Positions 1-12,800 of a stretch of 64,000 bases of DNA are shown piece after piece. The first letter of the stretch is position 1; each line of letters starts with the position of its first letter. The translations under genes and the position numbers were made by a program. The notes beneath the pieces are model-generated. The model saw nothing but the letters and a program-made list of their open reading frames with translations. It made no database searches and had not been told where the DNA came from. Source of the stretch: Saccoglossus kowalevskii (Eukaryota; Hemichordata; Enteropneusta; Harrimaniidae); assembly GCF_000003605.2 (NCBI RefSeq), contig NW_003129358.1:95452-159451 (forward strand). The letters run 5' to 3'.

Positions 1-141
1 TTTTCAGATTTTTCCTTATAACTAGGGTTAAGGTGTGACCTACCTGCCAAGTTTGAACGAAATCGGCCAAGCCAAAAAAATCACAGAAGAAATAATAGTG
101 AACACTGGAAATGTACACACACAGACACACACACACACAAA
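1..141 (+). mobile_element. LINE-type 3' tail with (AC)n microsatellite
   Basis: The phrase CAAGTTTGAACGAAATCGG, followed by a run of CACACA from about 115, is the usual look of the 3' UTR and tail of RTE/CR1-like LINEs, or of SINEs that share such tails. Only the tail lies in the window; the body would be to the left. Family assignment is by style, not by coding sequence. Confidence 0.5.
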
Positions 142-1275
142 ACGACAAAAGTGATTATAAGGGCAATCCTAGCTGAGCGGATCGCCAACAAACACCAAGT
201 AACGTTAACTGAGCACTCGCTCTATGTATCCTGGAGGCAGACATTACTGTGTCGGGCAAGTTGGATACGATTAAAATATTCATGGCCGGGATTTAATATC
301 ATTTTTGTTTTATATACAGAAATGGCGCGACGAATATCAGAACGCTGCTTATGGGGTATGGTATTTGAAGTACTCCGAACTCCTGGATGTATTTAAACTC
401 AGATTAGGTTTGTTATTAACGTTGGCTGAGCTTAAATATAGTTGAAAGTAAGGCAGTTATTATTCGTGTAGAGTTGACTGACAATCACGATTATGTCACA
501 AAGGCCCAGATGTCGTTTATTTTCCACATAATCTTGACAAGACCATCATAAACAGGTGACAGTAAATGATTTAAAGTACGGTAAAAGTAATAGGCCAACT
601 GGAGGGTTAGGTTCATACATACAAAACATAATTATTACACTGAGATGGTAACATGGAGATGATTGTATCAGAAAACAAATCAGCGAACTCACAGAAAACG
701 ACCTACTTTCTAACGTCGTGAAGACATTCAAAAGTAAATACAGCAAAAAACTGAGGTGATGTGAAAGGCATTGGTCGCTAAATTGTATGGTTAAAATAGC
801 CTTTCCAATCTAAACGAATCACATGGAAGAATAGGCATAAATTGTCTAAAAAACAATTTACACATGTACATGACATGTTCTCTTTCTTGGAGAGAGTATG
901 TATGTCGTTCTTATGAGTTATAAACACATACTGCTATTTAAGTAATCACAACAATCCAGCCACGATGTTTAACGTCTACCAACAAGCATTTACAAAACGT
1001 CGACTTTACCCATGTTACTTATGCTGCGAATTTCAAAATTGGAAATGACAGAATCAGTCCCCTGAGCACCTAATCAGAAAGGTAACGAATCTGTGTCCAT
1101 CTGACCAATAAAGCGCAATCACTCATCCTTGCATACGACTTTACGCTAGTTAATAGGAAGAATGGTATATTTAATGGCGCACACATCGTTCAAATCGCAT
1201 GGTCCCGTGTCTTCGACCTCTACACGATACCGTGCGGGATCGCATAGGCTAATTGCGTATCTTAAGCAGTGAGAT
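142..1275. other. No recognisable feature
   Basis: AT-rich sequence. The short open frame from about 151 to 396 shows no family motif and no splice context that convinces me. Nothing else was identified. Confidence 0.5.
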
Positions 1276-1312
1276 CTGATTGGGCGCGCCTCGAAACAAG
1301 GCGCTCAATCAG
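1276..1312. repeat. GC-rich hairpin
   Basis: CTGATTG..GCGC..CCT is followed after a 7-base CGAAACA loop by AGGCGCTCAATCAG. The two arms pair almost completely, with one mismatch and a 2-base bulge. It sits just downstream (in minus orientation) of the helicase-like fragment. Confidence 0.7.
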
Positions 1313-1344
1313 TTTGGACGTACCAAATTATAAAACAAAATTTC

Positions 1345-1483
1345 ACTTCCTGTTTTTGTCGCTATGAAGACATCCTTCCACACACAAAACTGCGTCGATT
1401 GCCTGTACCTGATGAGGCTTGAGGGCACCGAAAACTTTCGCAATTTTATCATCACAAATATCACGATTCATGGGCGCCGCCAT
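1345..1483 (-). pseudogene. Fragment resembling the N-terminal exon of a RecQ-like DNA helicase
   Basis: Reading leftward from an ATG at 1483, the frame begins MAAPMNRD and continues DKIAKVFGALKPHQVQAIDA. This resembles the region just before motif I of RecQ-type helicases (LRPHQ..AI..VL.G.D). The following sequence DVFIATKTGS, which matches the run-up to the Walker A loop, lies in a different frame, so one single-base frameshift separates the two parts. Similarity stops near 1345, where an exon end (GGAAGTGAAA as a weak donor) is possible. About 45 codons are visible, with no further helicase motifs downstream. It could be the decayed first exon of a duplicated host helicase or a piece carried by a transposon. 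No intact product is expected. Confidence 0.45.
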
Positions 1484-1600
1484 TTTGTTTGAAATGAAAC
1501 GCCAAAGAGTGATTTGTAACACGCAAACTGATTTGGCAATGATTAGCCGCAACTGACTACTGGGGGCGCTGTTAGAATACGCATATTTGATGGTCGTTCT

Positions 1601-1639
1601 GCCAAGGTCTGTTTAGAAGCTTAAAACTTAGACCTTGGC
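1601..1639. repeat. Inverted repeat with perfect 10-bp arms
   Basis: GCCAAGGTCT and AGACCTTGGC flank a 19-base AT-rich loop that itself contains AAGCTT, giving a stable hairpin. The word CCAAGGTCT recurs once near 12943, which may mean both belong to a dispersed element. Confidence 0.7.
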
Positions 1640-3123
1640 TAGCGAAGATGTGGCGCGCATAGTTTATCGACTTCTCTATTTATGACAACGCAATCACGTG
1701 ATCGAGTTTTTCATTACCATTTATTATAATAACAACTTCAAATTAGCGTTTCCTCCAGGGAACGCAGAAGCAATACAGGTAATTTGTGTTAATGTCATTA
1801 AATTCAGATAGATAAGACATACAGAACATATTGGATAAAAGTACAAAAGCATATGACACTGAGCACAGTTAATACGCTTCTCAACAGATATTGTGCACGA
1901 ACATCTAATGTGCTGTTTTCAGTGTGCGGTAGGTGGTGTTATTTGGATTAATAGATCTCTATTAACATATGTCTTCTGGTTGTCACTCAGACGCAAATTG
2001 CGTCTAAACGATTCACTGTGCACATTTAATTCTTTTTAAATCATTACTTGAAATTACTTGAAATTGTTCACAATTAAATTGCGCTATGAGGCGACCGGAT
2101 ACTGCGATGCAAATGGCGATTAACAGTGAAAGCTAAATATAGCCTGAGGTATCCATGACATTGAGCGCCTGGGCTGAGAAAACAGTGATAACAAAACATC
2201 GGATTCGTTTGTTTATATCGAATCGTGATAAGCCGATTACCTTGAATTACGGCTACGCCGAGTAAATGTGATTTCCATGTGTTGTACTATAGATATATAA
2301 TTGCATTTTCTAATACGTTCAGATTACACTAGATAACCTTAAAATGGACTCTGAAGGAGGAGTGATAAAAACTACAATGTAGACTGTGAGACGTAATGTA
2401 CCATTCAACTCAATGTCACATTTGTGGCTTACACTGTCACAATAAACGGACGTCATAATTAAAATGATACGACCACTCATATAATTACAACAGGCGTTAC
2501 ACTAGTGTCGCGTATAACTATCGTAAGCGGCCAACATTTAACTATAACTACAAATTAATTTAGTATAGAGTGGGCTTTACCTTCATACTAACACGTAACA
2601 ATAACCTACATACTCTCAAATTTAACTGCAACATCGTAATAAGATATTGTTAATATGGGATGATTTTTCAACGTGTGATATGTCGCAGCTTGGTTCATTG
2701 TACACTATATGTTATATATATATAAATATGAGTTTTAAGGTATGCAGGTGACTATTTTGCACAAAATATCTTATCTAATCGCGTTGGCGTCTTTTGTTGG
2801 AATAGTAGTCAATGTATATGTTCATGGTCACGGTGATTAATATATTAATATCAATGTTTTTTTTCTGCTGCCTTAGGTGGCCTTTCTAACCATGGTGCTA
2901 TGGTGAATTGTCAACTTCGATTATCTTGTATTCCTTGAACGACGGGTGTTCTAAGGTGGTAAGCCATAGCTGCAAAATTTACTGGTATTGTGATTGTACG
3001 TTTAAATATTGTCCCTTGTTAGCATGTTTACCAGCATGCAATTCTCTCCTCACTTAAAACAATGAAGAATCAGTAACTGATATACAATAACAATAGCTAC
3101 TCATTAATACAAGGCACACGATA
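1640..3123. other. 3' flank of the receptor gene, no other feature seen
   Basis: AT-rich sequence lying downstream of the receptor stop codon on the minus strand; it should include its 3' UTR. I could not fix a polyadenylation site. No open frame here has recognisable content. Confidence 0.4.
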
Positions 3124-3874
3124 TTAAGAGGAATTGTTTTCAATTGGATGTGAATTTGCACGTACTCTAGTCGACCGTGTACTGCGACGATGACGACACG
3201 GGTTCAGATGTTCAGATTCACCAACGAATGATCCAGGCTCTCGAACTGAGCCAAATGAGCAGAATTTACGCGGATTCATAGCAGAACGAAATCCGCGTCG
3301 AAAATTGTTATTATAGTAACCATACACAATCGGGTTAACACAGCTGTTGAAGAAAGCCAACCAATGAGCGAAAGGTATGACGTATAACACAATGGTCTGA
3401 ACCTTGCGATTAGACATGTTACCGAAGTCGATCAGCAACATGCAAATATGAATAGGCAACATGGAAACTCCGAAAAGGATAACTACAACTAGAATCATTT
3501 TCAGAACTTTGATTTTCTGCTTGGATATAGACGCATGCGCTCCAGACTGTGTCTCTTGTGTTACACCAGGTGCATGTCGTCGCCATACTTTTCTGACAAT
3601 TCGTATATAAGCCACGCTTATCAATAACAATGGAATGAGATAGACAAATGCAAATGAGATAGCTGTGTAGGCTTTCCTGTGAGCAACATTCGGCCATTTT
3701 GTTTCCGTACATACGTAGATCCAGGTTTGGGAGCTCAAAGGCCAGACTATTAGATCCAATACTATTCCTTGTGGCACCATTATGGCGATGGAGAGAATCC
3801 AAATGACAACCACGTGCACACAAGCTGTGGAAATTTCCATGCGTGGACGTAGTGGGTTTACAATATTGTTGTGC
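3124..3874 (-). CDS. Coding exon 3 of the NPFF receptor-like gene (ICL2 to C-terminus)
   Basis: The acceptor TTTATTTCAG precedes the base that completes Arg123; the frame then runs [16 protein letters not shown] through TM4-TM7 to a stop at 3124. TM4 has the conserved Trp, TM5 its Pro and Tyr, and TM7 has NPIVY. Intracellular loop 3 is short ([19 protein letters not shown]) and ends in a basic KQKIKVLK stretch typical of G-protein contact regions. The cytoplasmic tail of about 65 residues is rich in Arg and Ser and offers phosphorylation sites. TM6 reads ILFGVSMLP: Ser and Met occupy the positions usually held by Cys (or Ser) and Trp. I saw no clear AATAAA-type polyadenylation signal close downstream on the minus strand. 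Confidence 0.95.
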
Positions 3875-6800
3875 CTGAAATAAAGAATTGAAAAAAATCA
3901 CATTATTATATGCACATATGTTCATTTCCATGGCTGACATGGCGTCCTCCATATAATGATGAAACATGGGCCAACACAGATACCGTTATTATATAATTGG
4001 TAATTAACGTTGCATTTTTACATTGTAAAACCCTTCACCGATCCCTTTAAACATCCTAAGGGCTTTGAGCAATTCATGAGAGATCTTATCCAACATAGTC
4101 CTTAAATCGAATTTAAAAGAACCTTCAACATTACAGAAAGTGGCCTTGAGTGACTACGACAATTTAGACTGATTTGGTGAGTACACACCCCGACCTTCAA
4201 TACAAGCTGACTTCAGTGTTTCAATATTTTAAAAAATGAATTTAACATTTTTTGCTGAGATCATAAATGTCAGTGAAATATGTTCTACTTATATAATTTT
4301 ACACATCACTTTGGAATAATGCATTAATAGTTATAAATCTAAATTAGCATAAGTCAGTTTCTTCCGAGTATATACACTACAAAAGAAACTCGGGAGATTG
4401 TTATTTAAATAGTTGTGATAAAATGCCCAAACAAACAATGAACTCAGAGAAAACACATACATATATTTATTCCAAATCAGAAAAAAAGTTGATAAAATGC
4501 ACTAAAGACGAAATCATTGGTGATATATCTCATGATTTAAACGTCGATAGCATTGTTCTCCGATAACCTTAAGGTAGAAGCCTACTCATAAATTAAAATA
4601 CCCAGAATTTATTCATTTTGCAATAAACTGTACTTGAAGAATTTTGACCAAAAAAAAGTTGGGGGTCACCCACCTAATTTTTGAGAAATTGATGGTTGTA
4701 TTTTAGTGGAAAGTCGCCATTTTGACACTATTATATCACTTTTACCACAGGTTTCTATGGCAGAGGTATTATGCAAGACTTCAAAATCTAGCCTGGTGAC
4801 ATATGCTGAAAAAAAATCATTTATTGTTAATTAGCGGAGTACTTTTTGTTGTTCTGAATTATTTAAAAATCTGGGTTTTAAAGTCTCAAAAAAATGCAAT
4901 TTTTCTTTAAGATTGTGTTCTATGGAATTGTTCTAAAAATAGCAATTTTTAAGAAATATTAGGGCACATTTCTCAAAAGGCTTAACTGTAACACACAAAA
5001 TAATGCTATTTAATTGTACCATAGCTTCATGGATGTACATAATAAACTAATGAACATTGTCATGCGATTTATGACCAATTTTGTCAAAAATTATGACAAA
5101 TTCACTAATTTGGAGCAGCTTTTACTAGATGAGTTGAATAAATATAGATCGTGACGTCATGACATTAATATCCTGTTTATCTCATGATTCCGTTTGGCGG
5201 ATTTTAATTGCAAAAACTTTATTATTTAGCATGTATAAATTGCAAATAATCGTCGTTTCATATGAACACCTATTACTGTTTTGTTATCCCTTATGTAACC
5301 CTAGAAAGCTTCTGAGACGCATTGGTGATATTATTACTAATTTAATTGAATTAATACATATTTCAATATGGGTGACACAAAACGTGACACTCCATCTCCA
5401 GTCTGCTAGCATAGATTAATCAGTTCACTATTTATTGTATTAAATATTAGTACGGAAATGTACGGACAATATTTAGAATTTTTATTAAATGGAATTTCAA
5501 TGATATAATAGTATGTTTACACCATTGTGTTACACGCTATTTCGAGTGGTCTGTTTTGAGTATGGCACAGTGATATGTGCATGTAATTTCAAGGGCAAGT
5601 TGAATTTATTGTGATCTTCAGTTCAAATGTGAGGCTCGTATATTGCGTATTTATATGTTCGTTTTATGCATTGGGTTTCAGTCATGACTTGATGTATTGT
5701 TCAAAATGTGTGTTTGTACACTGAATAGTGGCAAATGCTTATATGAGAATATATTCAATTCTGTCAACATTATGATATGATATACCGCGGCAATTTTAAT
5801 GTCATTGCATACCATTGTATTTACACCAATATGTCGCTTCTAATGGCTATGCAATATGTGTATAAAGTCCTAGACATCAACGGTTTCCATTTTAATGTAT
5901 AATATAATATGCCATATGGTGCTAGTCTCAAGAGGTTGTCGTAATTGTTTAGTACGTTCCAGTGTTGTATTTCTTGATTATTGTATGAAGTTATTAATAT
6001 ATTGTACATACAACTGACGTTTACCTATGCCTCATTCTAAAAAAGAATGACAGTTTGATATTTGCTACATTCGAGATGGAAAACAAGATAGTCGACCCTT
6101 GTCCCCAGTAACCTGAAATTGGCTGACAATATATTCCGATTTTGGCATACTTGTTTTTTTGGAGGCTTCAGTGTCGGGATCAACTCCGGTTTTTGGAGGC
6201 ACCTTTTGGGGTATACCTCGGTTTTAGAGACTTTTGTAAAGATAGACTTCAGTTTTGAGAGGCTCCTGTTAGGGTATTTCTCGAATATTTTGATAGTCTG
6301 GTTATTTTATATGTTTGACACATAGTAGCTTTCATGCCTGATAGATTATTAAATATTTAAAGGTTATTTAGAATTGAATGTAGTCCTCATATAATGTTTC
6401 TGCCACAACCGTCATACCAGCCTCACCACGTCGTTCGAAATAGCACTATTAAGCTTACACGTCACGCATCTTAGCGAGAAAATACATCCAGATATTGTAC
6501 AGACTCGCACATGGTTACTTAGCCCAATTTACTCAAGCCGTATATTGTACTTTATGTCAAACATTTCATAACAACTTTAAATACACTTGATCGGCCGAGT
6601 AATAAAAATCATAAGACAGTATAATTGCACGGGATTTCCTGTTACAGATTATTAAATATACTTTGGCGATTAAAAACGTTCCACAGCCCGTGTGTACACA
6701 ATGTCTATTATTTCTTGAAATAGGTCATTAGTTGTTAATAACAGCACATCTTGTATGGCTTCAACATACTCAATCGTCAACGGATGTTTTTTTCCCCGAA

Positions 6801-9800
6801 TGCCTTCTACATTCACATAACACGCATACACGACCGTGCATACGTATTAATACTTGCCACGGGCTAGAGAAGTCTACTTATCAACATGTCAGAAAAAGAC
6901 CTCCTAAGTTTGAATGTACGTGTAAGAATTACAAAGAGATTGTTTGGTATTCACCTACGCTTTAACTGCCAGACGGAACCTGAGTATTTTTTAAACCAAA
7001 TTTGACGCTAACCGTACACTCATTTACTCACAAACACTTATGTAACAATATACTTCATATGTACTTATCTTTTATTCTATGTATACCTAATCAGATTGTC
7101 TGGGCCAAGTGTAATTTATACTAATTCTCTGTTTTTAAAAGTGACCGTTGTCGTTGCTCCTAGAATAATTCTACACTAGTGTGCATATTAAAAAACGTAT
7201 ACTTAATATTTGATATTACGTCACTGGCTGTCCGATGTATTTAAGAAGTACCTAATTACAATAGGAGTGGGGATGTAAGTGATGATTAACATAATGCATC
7301 TTTTTGATTGCATCGATAACTAAGAGAGCCATTTTGAAAACGTAGTTGATCGTGGGGTATGGTATGACAACCAAGTTTGACGATGATGAATCAACGCAAT
7401 AGAGCAATTATAATATTAAACTGTTTTTATAGTCATATTATTCATTTTGTTGCTATATATAATTGACGTAACAGTTGACATCAATGTATATTTTTATGCC
7501 GTAATATATAAATACCGATTTCTTCGTCACATGAAGGAACAGGCGTGTTTTAAAGTTGAAAATAGTTGGATTTAGAATAACTTATTGTATTGAGTAAAAT
7601 AATGCATAACCCAATTACAAAATATAAAACAGGTTTAACTAGTATTGCGTGTTGCGTGAGTGACACATACTTGACCTTCTTGTCGTCTCTCATTGTGTAT
7701 GGCAAGGGGGAATTGAGTCGAGGTTGCCATGACAGCGACGCCATATAGGAACATTAAAAAGACACGTTTGTATATACAAAATGGAAATATAATTTCCTTC
7801 TCTATTACTAAAACCAAATGTACTTTTGAGCTTATCAAATCGAGTTTCTGTACATGAATTGAATCCTTTATGTCATTTTACTTTATGTGTGTCGTAATGT
7901 TCACTGATTCCCTGAAACCTTTAACATACACCTGTAAACATGACAAAACAGATTTATATATGTTCACGAATTCAAAGAGTCCAATTATTTACAACCGCGA
8001 GTATACAGGTAATTGTACGCTTTGAAGTGGGTTTAACATAAACTACATTGTTTACAATATTATAACAGTTCGGTTTGTAATCTTAGAAACACGACAAAAA
8101 TGCACAATTGAAGCTGCACAGCTGGTTAAACTGCGATACTACTATTAACAAAGTATTCATTTAGTTTACGTCAACACGAAAGAGTTTATTGAACAGTTTA
8201 TCATTTGATCATTAACACCTACTATGTATACTGTAACATTTAATGCATATTTTGATTACGTTAAAATCGTATTGTTTGATCAGCCGAATTAAAAAATAAA
8301 CCAGACGTAACGGTTAATGGCTCTATTAGTTGCACACTTTTAGTTTTAATTTACAGTCCACATAAGAACAATAAAGTTACACGAAATATTAGTATGTGGG
8401 AATTCACAATGATGGTTTATAATTTACATATGAATAAAATTGTGGCGGTTTACCATCAGTAGAAAAACCGAGAGACAAACGTGCGTTAACTGGAATAAGG
8501 ATACGGTCTGAATGACAAATGTTAAATTGACCTTGGTATACAACACGACACATTTATATGATATGTTATTTTGTGTAGCTCACATATGTTACAATAGTTC
8601 TTGATAAAATTAACCGTAAAGATTGAATTAAATGTTGATCCGTACTTAAAATCAATATAAGCGATCACCCGGTTTAGTGGTAACATGGTGGATGAGTAGG
8701 CTTTTATCCTTGACAACGAACATGGGGTTATATCTCTATTTAGTGATCCGCGGAAAGTGGATGAAACAAATGGTGCGCATAACCGTTCACATTTAATATT
8801 GAACAGTGTTCCACGGGCAGCATTCGGGTGACTTTTAAACAACTCTTAGCAGTCACGATCTAATAAAATGTAAGATTGAAATAGATGTAACCAAGTGTAA
8901 TATAAGTGTTACCTAATATATTTGGCGCAAAAACTAATAAAATATACTACTGGAAAATATTTGAATATAATTGCTTAAATTTCAAATAGTATATAGCAAT
9001 CTCTTCGGTTTTGTTACAAGTCGATTCGAAAGGAAACTACCACATGTATTGGTGTGGGACTAATCCCAGTGACATTTCAAAATAGGTTCGGAAATAATTA
9101 GCGGCGGGTGAATGTGTACAGAATGGCATGAAAAGAATTGAAGATGCGATAAGCACATGCCGTGAGCACAGAGAGTAACGATATGTTTGGAAGTACAAGA
9201 AACCTACTGTTATTTGTAAATCACAAATAATAATCCCATCGCAACAAGAAACGTGTCTTATACGCATGAGACGATAGTTTACATAGTTAATGTAAAGACG
9301 CCCACTGCGTTGGGCACAGTTGACATAGTCACCAGAGGTGATTATGCTCGCATCCCCGCGGGGGGGACAAGATGATCAAGCACACGATAGTTTTCAGATG
9401 GGACAGCTGGAGACTCAATGCGAGAAAAAATGTAGCTAGATAAATTGAGAAATCAAAGAAAACCACAATGAAGATTCGACTGTCGACAGAACTCTGGCTC
9501 TCATTTGTTTATTTTTCGGAAAATTGTAAAAAATAAATGACGTTGCTTTTCATTCTATCGACGTGGGACGTAACCAGATTAAATTAATCAGGTATTTCAA
9601 CGCAACTAGTGTTGTGGATATCGGTAATTTTAACTATGTTTTAAATATTAAACGGTTTGCTTGACATGACCTGCTTGCTGGAATAATCTATCAAGCAGTC
9701 GATGCAATTATTGTCTACGTGAATGTAATTAGATTTAATAGTACATACCATTTATTTTGTAATCACACGCACCTGTCCTACTTATTCGACAATGTCAAGT

Positions 9801-12800
9801 TTTTATTTTGAAATAATCTATATAATAATATTATAGTATAATAATATGTAATGTCATTTATGAATAATATATATTATTATACAGTCATAATTCTAATTAT
9901 ATACAAATATCCTGCCCTATCACGGTCGATCCTCAACATCTTCAGATCGACAAATTAATATGTCGGCTGCGGCAGAGTTGAACATGTTTATATCACTGGC
10001 AAATGTAATGAGACACAAAACATCGTACTGGTACCCCTGCTTTCGTACATCTATAGGACTTTGTCACTACCATGGTTTACACATGTTATAAAACAGTCTA
10101 AAGTCTAATAATATAATCTTATTGCATATACCACAGTTGGATGAATTAGGCAATCATGTTACGATTTTCAAGTGTGAAAATTTTTGGTACATCAAATTGG
10201 GACACACATCTTCACTTCACTGTAGATTAAACGTCAAAAGTTTCATTATTTATTATAAAATTAGATCAGCTGACCGATCACCCCTTTCTGTGACGTAAAG
10301 TGCACTTTATTTCTGTTCTGTCCGGACACAATACCTGAATATAGAATATAGAGTTCTTCTTAGAGAGGTATATATCAATGTTTCAATGATCAACATATCA
10401 CAAAACTCATACGTACTTAACTATAAACAAGAACCACCATACATCCTCACTGTAGAAGGTGAAAATAAGTAAATCAGGCTAACATGACTCTGGTGAAGCT
10501 TGGTAGGCTTACCTCCCGCAAAGTGGACACCTCAGAGAAACACAGACAGTCGAATTCGAAATACCGAAGAGTCTAATACATTTGGAACATGAAATGTGAG
10601 AACCATGTATGAAGAAGGGAGGAGCGCAAATATATCAAGAGAAATGCAATCAAATGAACGTGAATGTGTGAGACAAGATGGTTATACTGGGGGACAATTA
10701 TACACACTGGAATTGAGACAGAGAATTTGCCGGATACAGAAGGGGTGACAATTATGTTTTTAAGGCAAGCAGCATATGCACTCGTAGGATGGAAACCAGT
10801 TAGCTCAAGAATCACGATAGCCATGAGTTATACACTAACAAAAGAGGAGATTCGGAAACAAAGAAGTGACAGCTTTAAAACGCTATCCAAGATAGTGAAT
10901 TGTCTAACTTTTCAATTGAATGGAAAATGTTAATGCTAAAGTGGGACATGATAACTCCGGATACTATCGTGGGCTAACATGGAGTAGGCACAATGAATGC
11001 AACTGGTCAACTCTTTGCAGATGTGTGTGAAGACAACAAATTAGTTATAGGAAGTACAATGGAACTTCTAGATGTGAGGGTTCGCCGAAGAACTAATACA
11101 GAATCAGATCATCCTCTGGTTGATGGGAAATTGCAACTCACGCAAAAGAAGGTAAAAAACCAGCAATCCGTGGGTGAAATTTGCTGTAAACCTCAAAGAA
11201 TGGTTAACGAATCAAGAATGGGAAGAAAATCAAGAATTATCTTAAACCGGAGCTACAAAAACAAGGTTATAGTGGGAATAACAAGCACATAGAGTCCAAG
11301 AGAAATGTAAAGAGTAATAACAGGAATTACTTTAGGAACTAGTAATTTGAGCAGAATAACATTTCATTTTGTGTTACCAATTGATTGGCTCATGAGGAAA
11401 ACAACAGGAATGAAAGACAGTAAACACTATAAGAACAACTCGAAAATGTCACATACCCACGAGCAAATGCAAGAAAATACATCAAGCGAAGAAAAAACAG
11501 CTATGACAATTAGACTGCACATCAATGCAAACAAGACAAATGTGATGAAAATAAATAACACCCAAGCAAACAGTACCAGTCTATGAAGTGGGTGATAGAA
11601 ATAACATCATTTACATATCCAAACAGCATTGTGGACACAGCTTGAGGGACAGAGCAAGACACTAGAAACCGGATTGGAAAGGCAAGGACAGATTTTAATT
11701 TGCCTAATACACTAATAACTAATACACTAATGAAAGAGCAAGGAACCGTCACTAGAAAGGCATTGCAACAGAATCCATAGGGGTAGAGAAATAAAGGAAG
11801 GACAAGAATATGGGATACAACAGACTAGCGCAGAGTAGAAGAAAGAGGAGGGAGACTGTATGTAGCCTATGCAGACAATTCAAGAAATTCATGAAATAAT
11901 GGGAAAGTAAAGATAAAATTGACAGGGACACTGCCAAGGAAGGCGTGGGTAATTCTTGTTGATAGACAGTTAAAACGTTGGAGAAAGATGATTTCAACAA
12001 AAAATAACCCACTCCATTATTTACACATTGATGAGCAATCAGAAGGTTGTGAACATGTGTGTTATGATTGTCATTACACCAAGTCCTTGTGGAGAGATGT
12101 TTTGTTGTGGTGGGATGTTCCACTTAATACGCAGTCACCAGCAAGTCGATTGCGCATGATGATTTCTGATCGAAGAGAAATGTTACTGGTGAATTTGTCT
12201 GCTTGCTTGTAGAAAAAACATATATATTTCTGCAAAGTGAAAGAGGACCAAACTTTGAGGCTTTTGTGACTTAGTGTAAACGAATTTATGATTGTGAAAA
12301 CTACATTGTAAAGGAAGGTGGGAAGATGATATAAACTAAACTCACGTACAATTTATAATGATTGTCTTATGTTCTATGTTACCATTTCAATTTCCGTCAA
12401 AGGAAGTTGGTGAATATAGTGAAAATCTGGTCAAGGGGCAGCGTTGTTTCACAGCAACGGGCCGATTATAGTAAAACTTCTAATATAGTTAAACTTTGAA
12501 TTTCTAGTTATTTTGATCAGCGGCGACACACAAGTCTTGAATTCCGCTCAACTCGCGCGTGAACTAGTAACTCGACTTCTGCAGTTTGCGCGCTTCAATT
12601 TTTCTGGTTACGTCAATTCTATTTGTGTGAATAAATAAACTTCTCGGCTGTGCTCACGACACGAGGCATTGCTTGCTATAAATTAAAACGGGGGTCGTCA
12701 CCTACGCACGCGCTAGAATTGAGTCCCAAGCGACGATAACAACACACGTTAAAAAGCAAAGACTTATGGGTAGACGCTTCTTTGTAAACATGACACGCTA

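Noticed and set aside
3419-3967. 182-codon frame on the minus strand overlapping receptor exon 3
   Set aside because: It is an out-of-frame shadow of the GPCR exon; the receptor frame has clear family motifs and splice sites.
11752-12123. 123-codon minus-strand frame
   Set aside because: It is antisense to the LINE remnants on the plus strand, which carry recognisable blocks.
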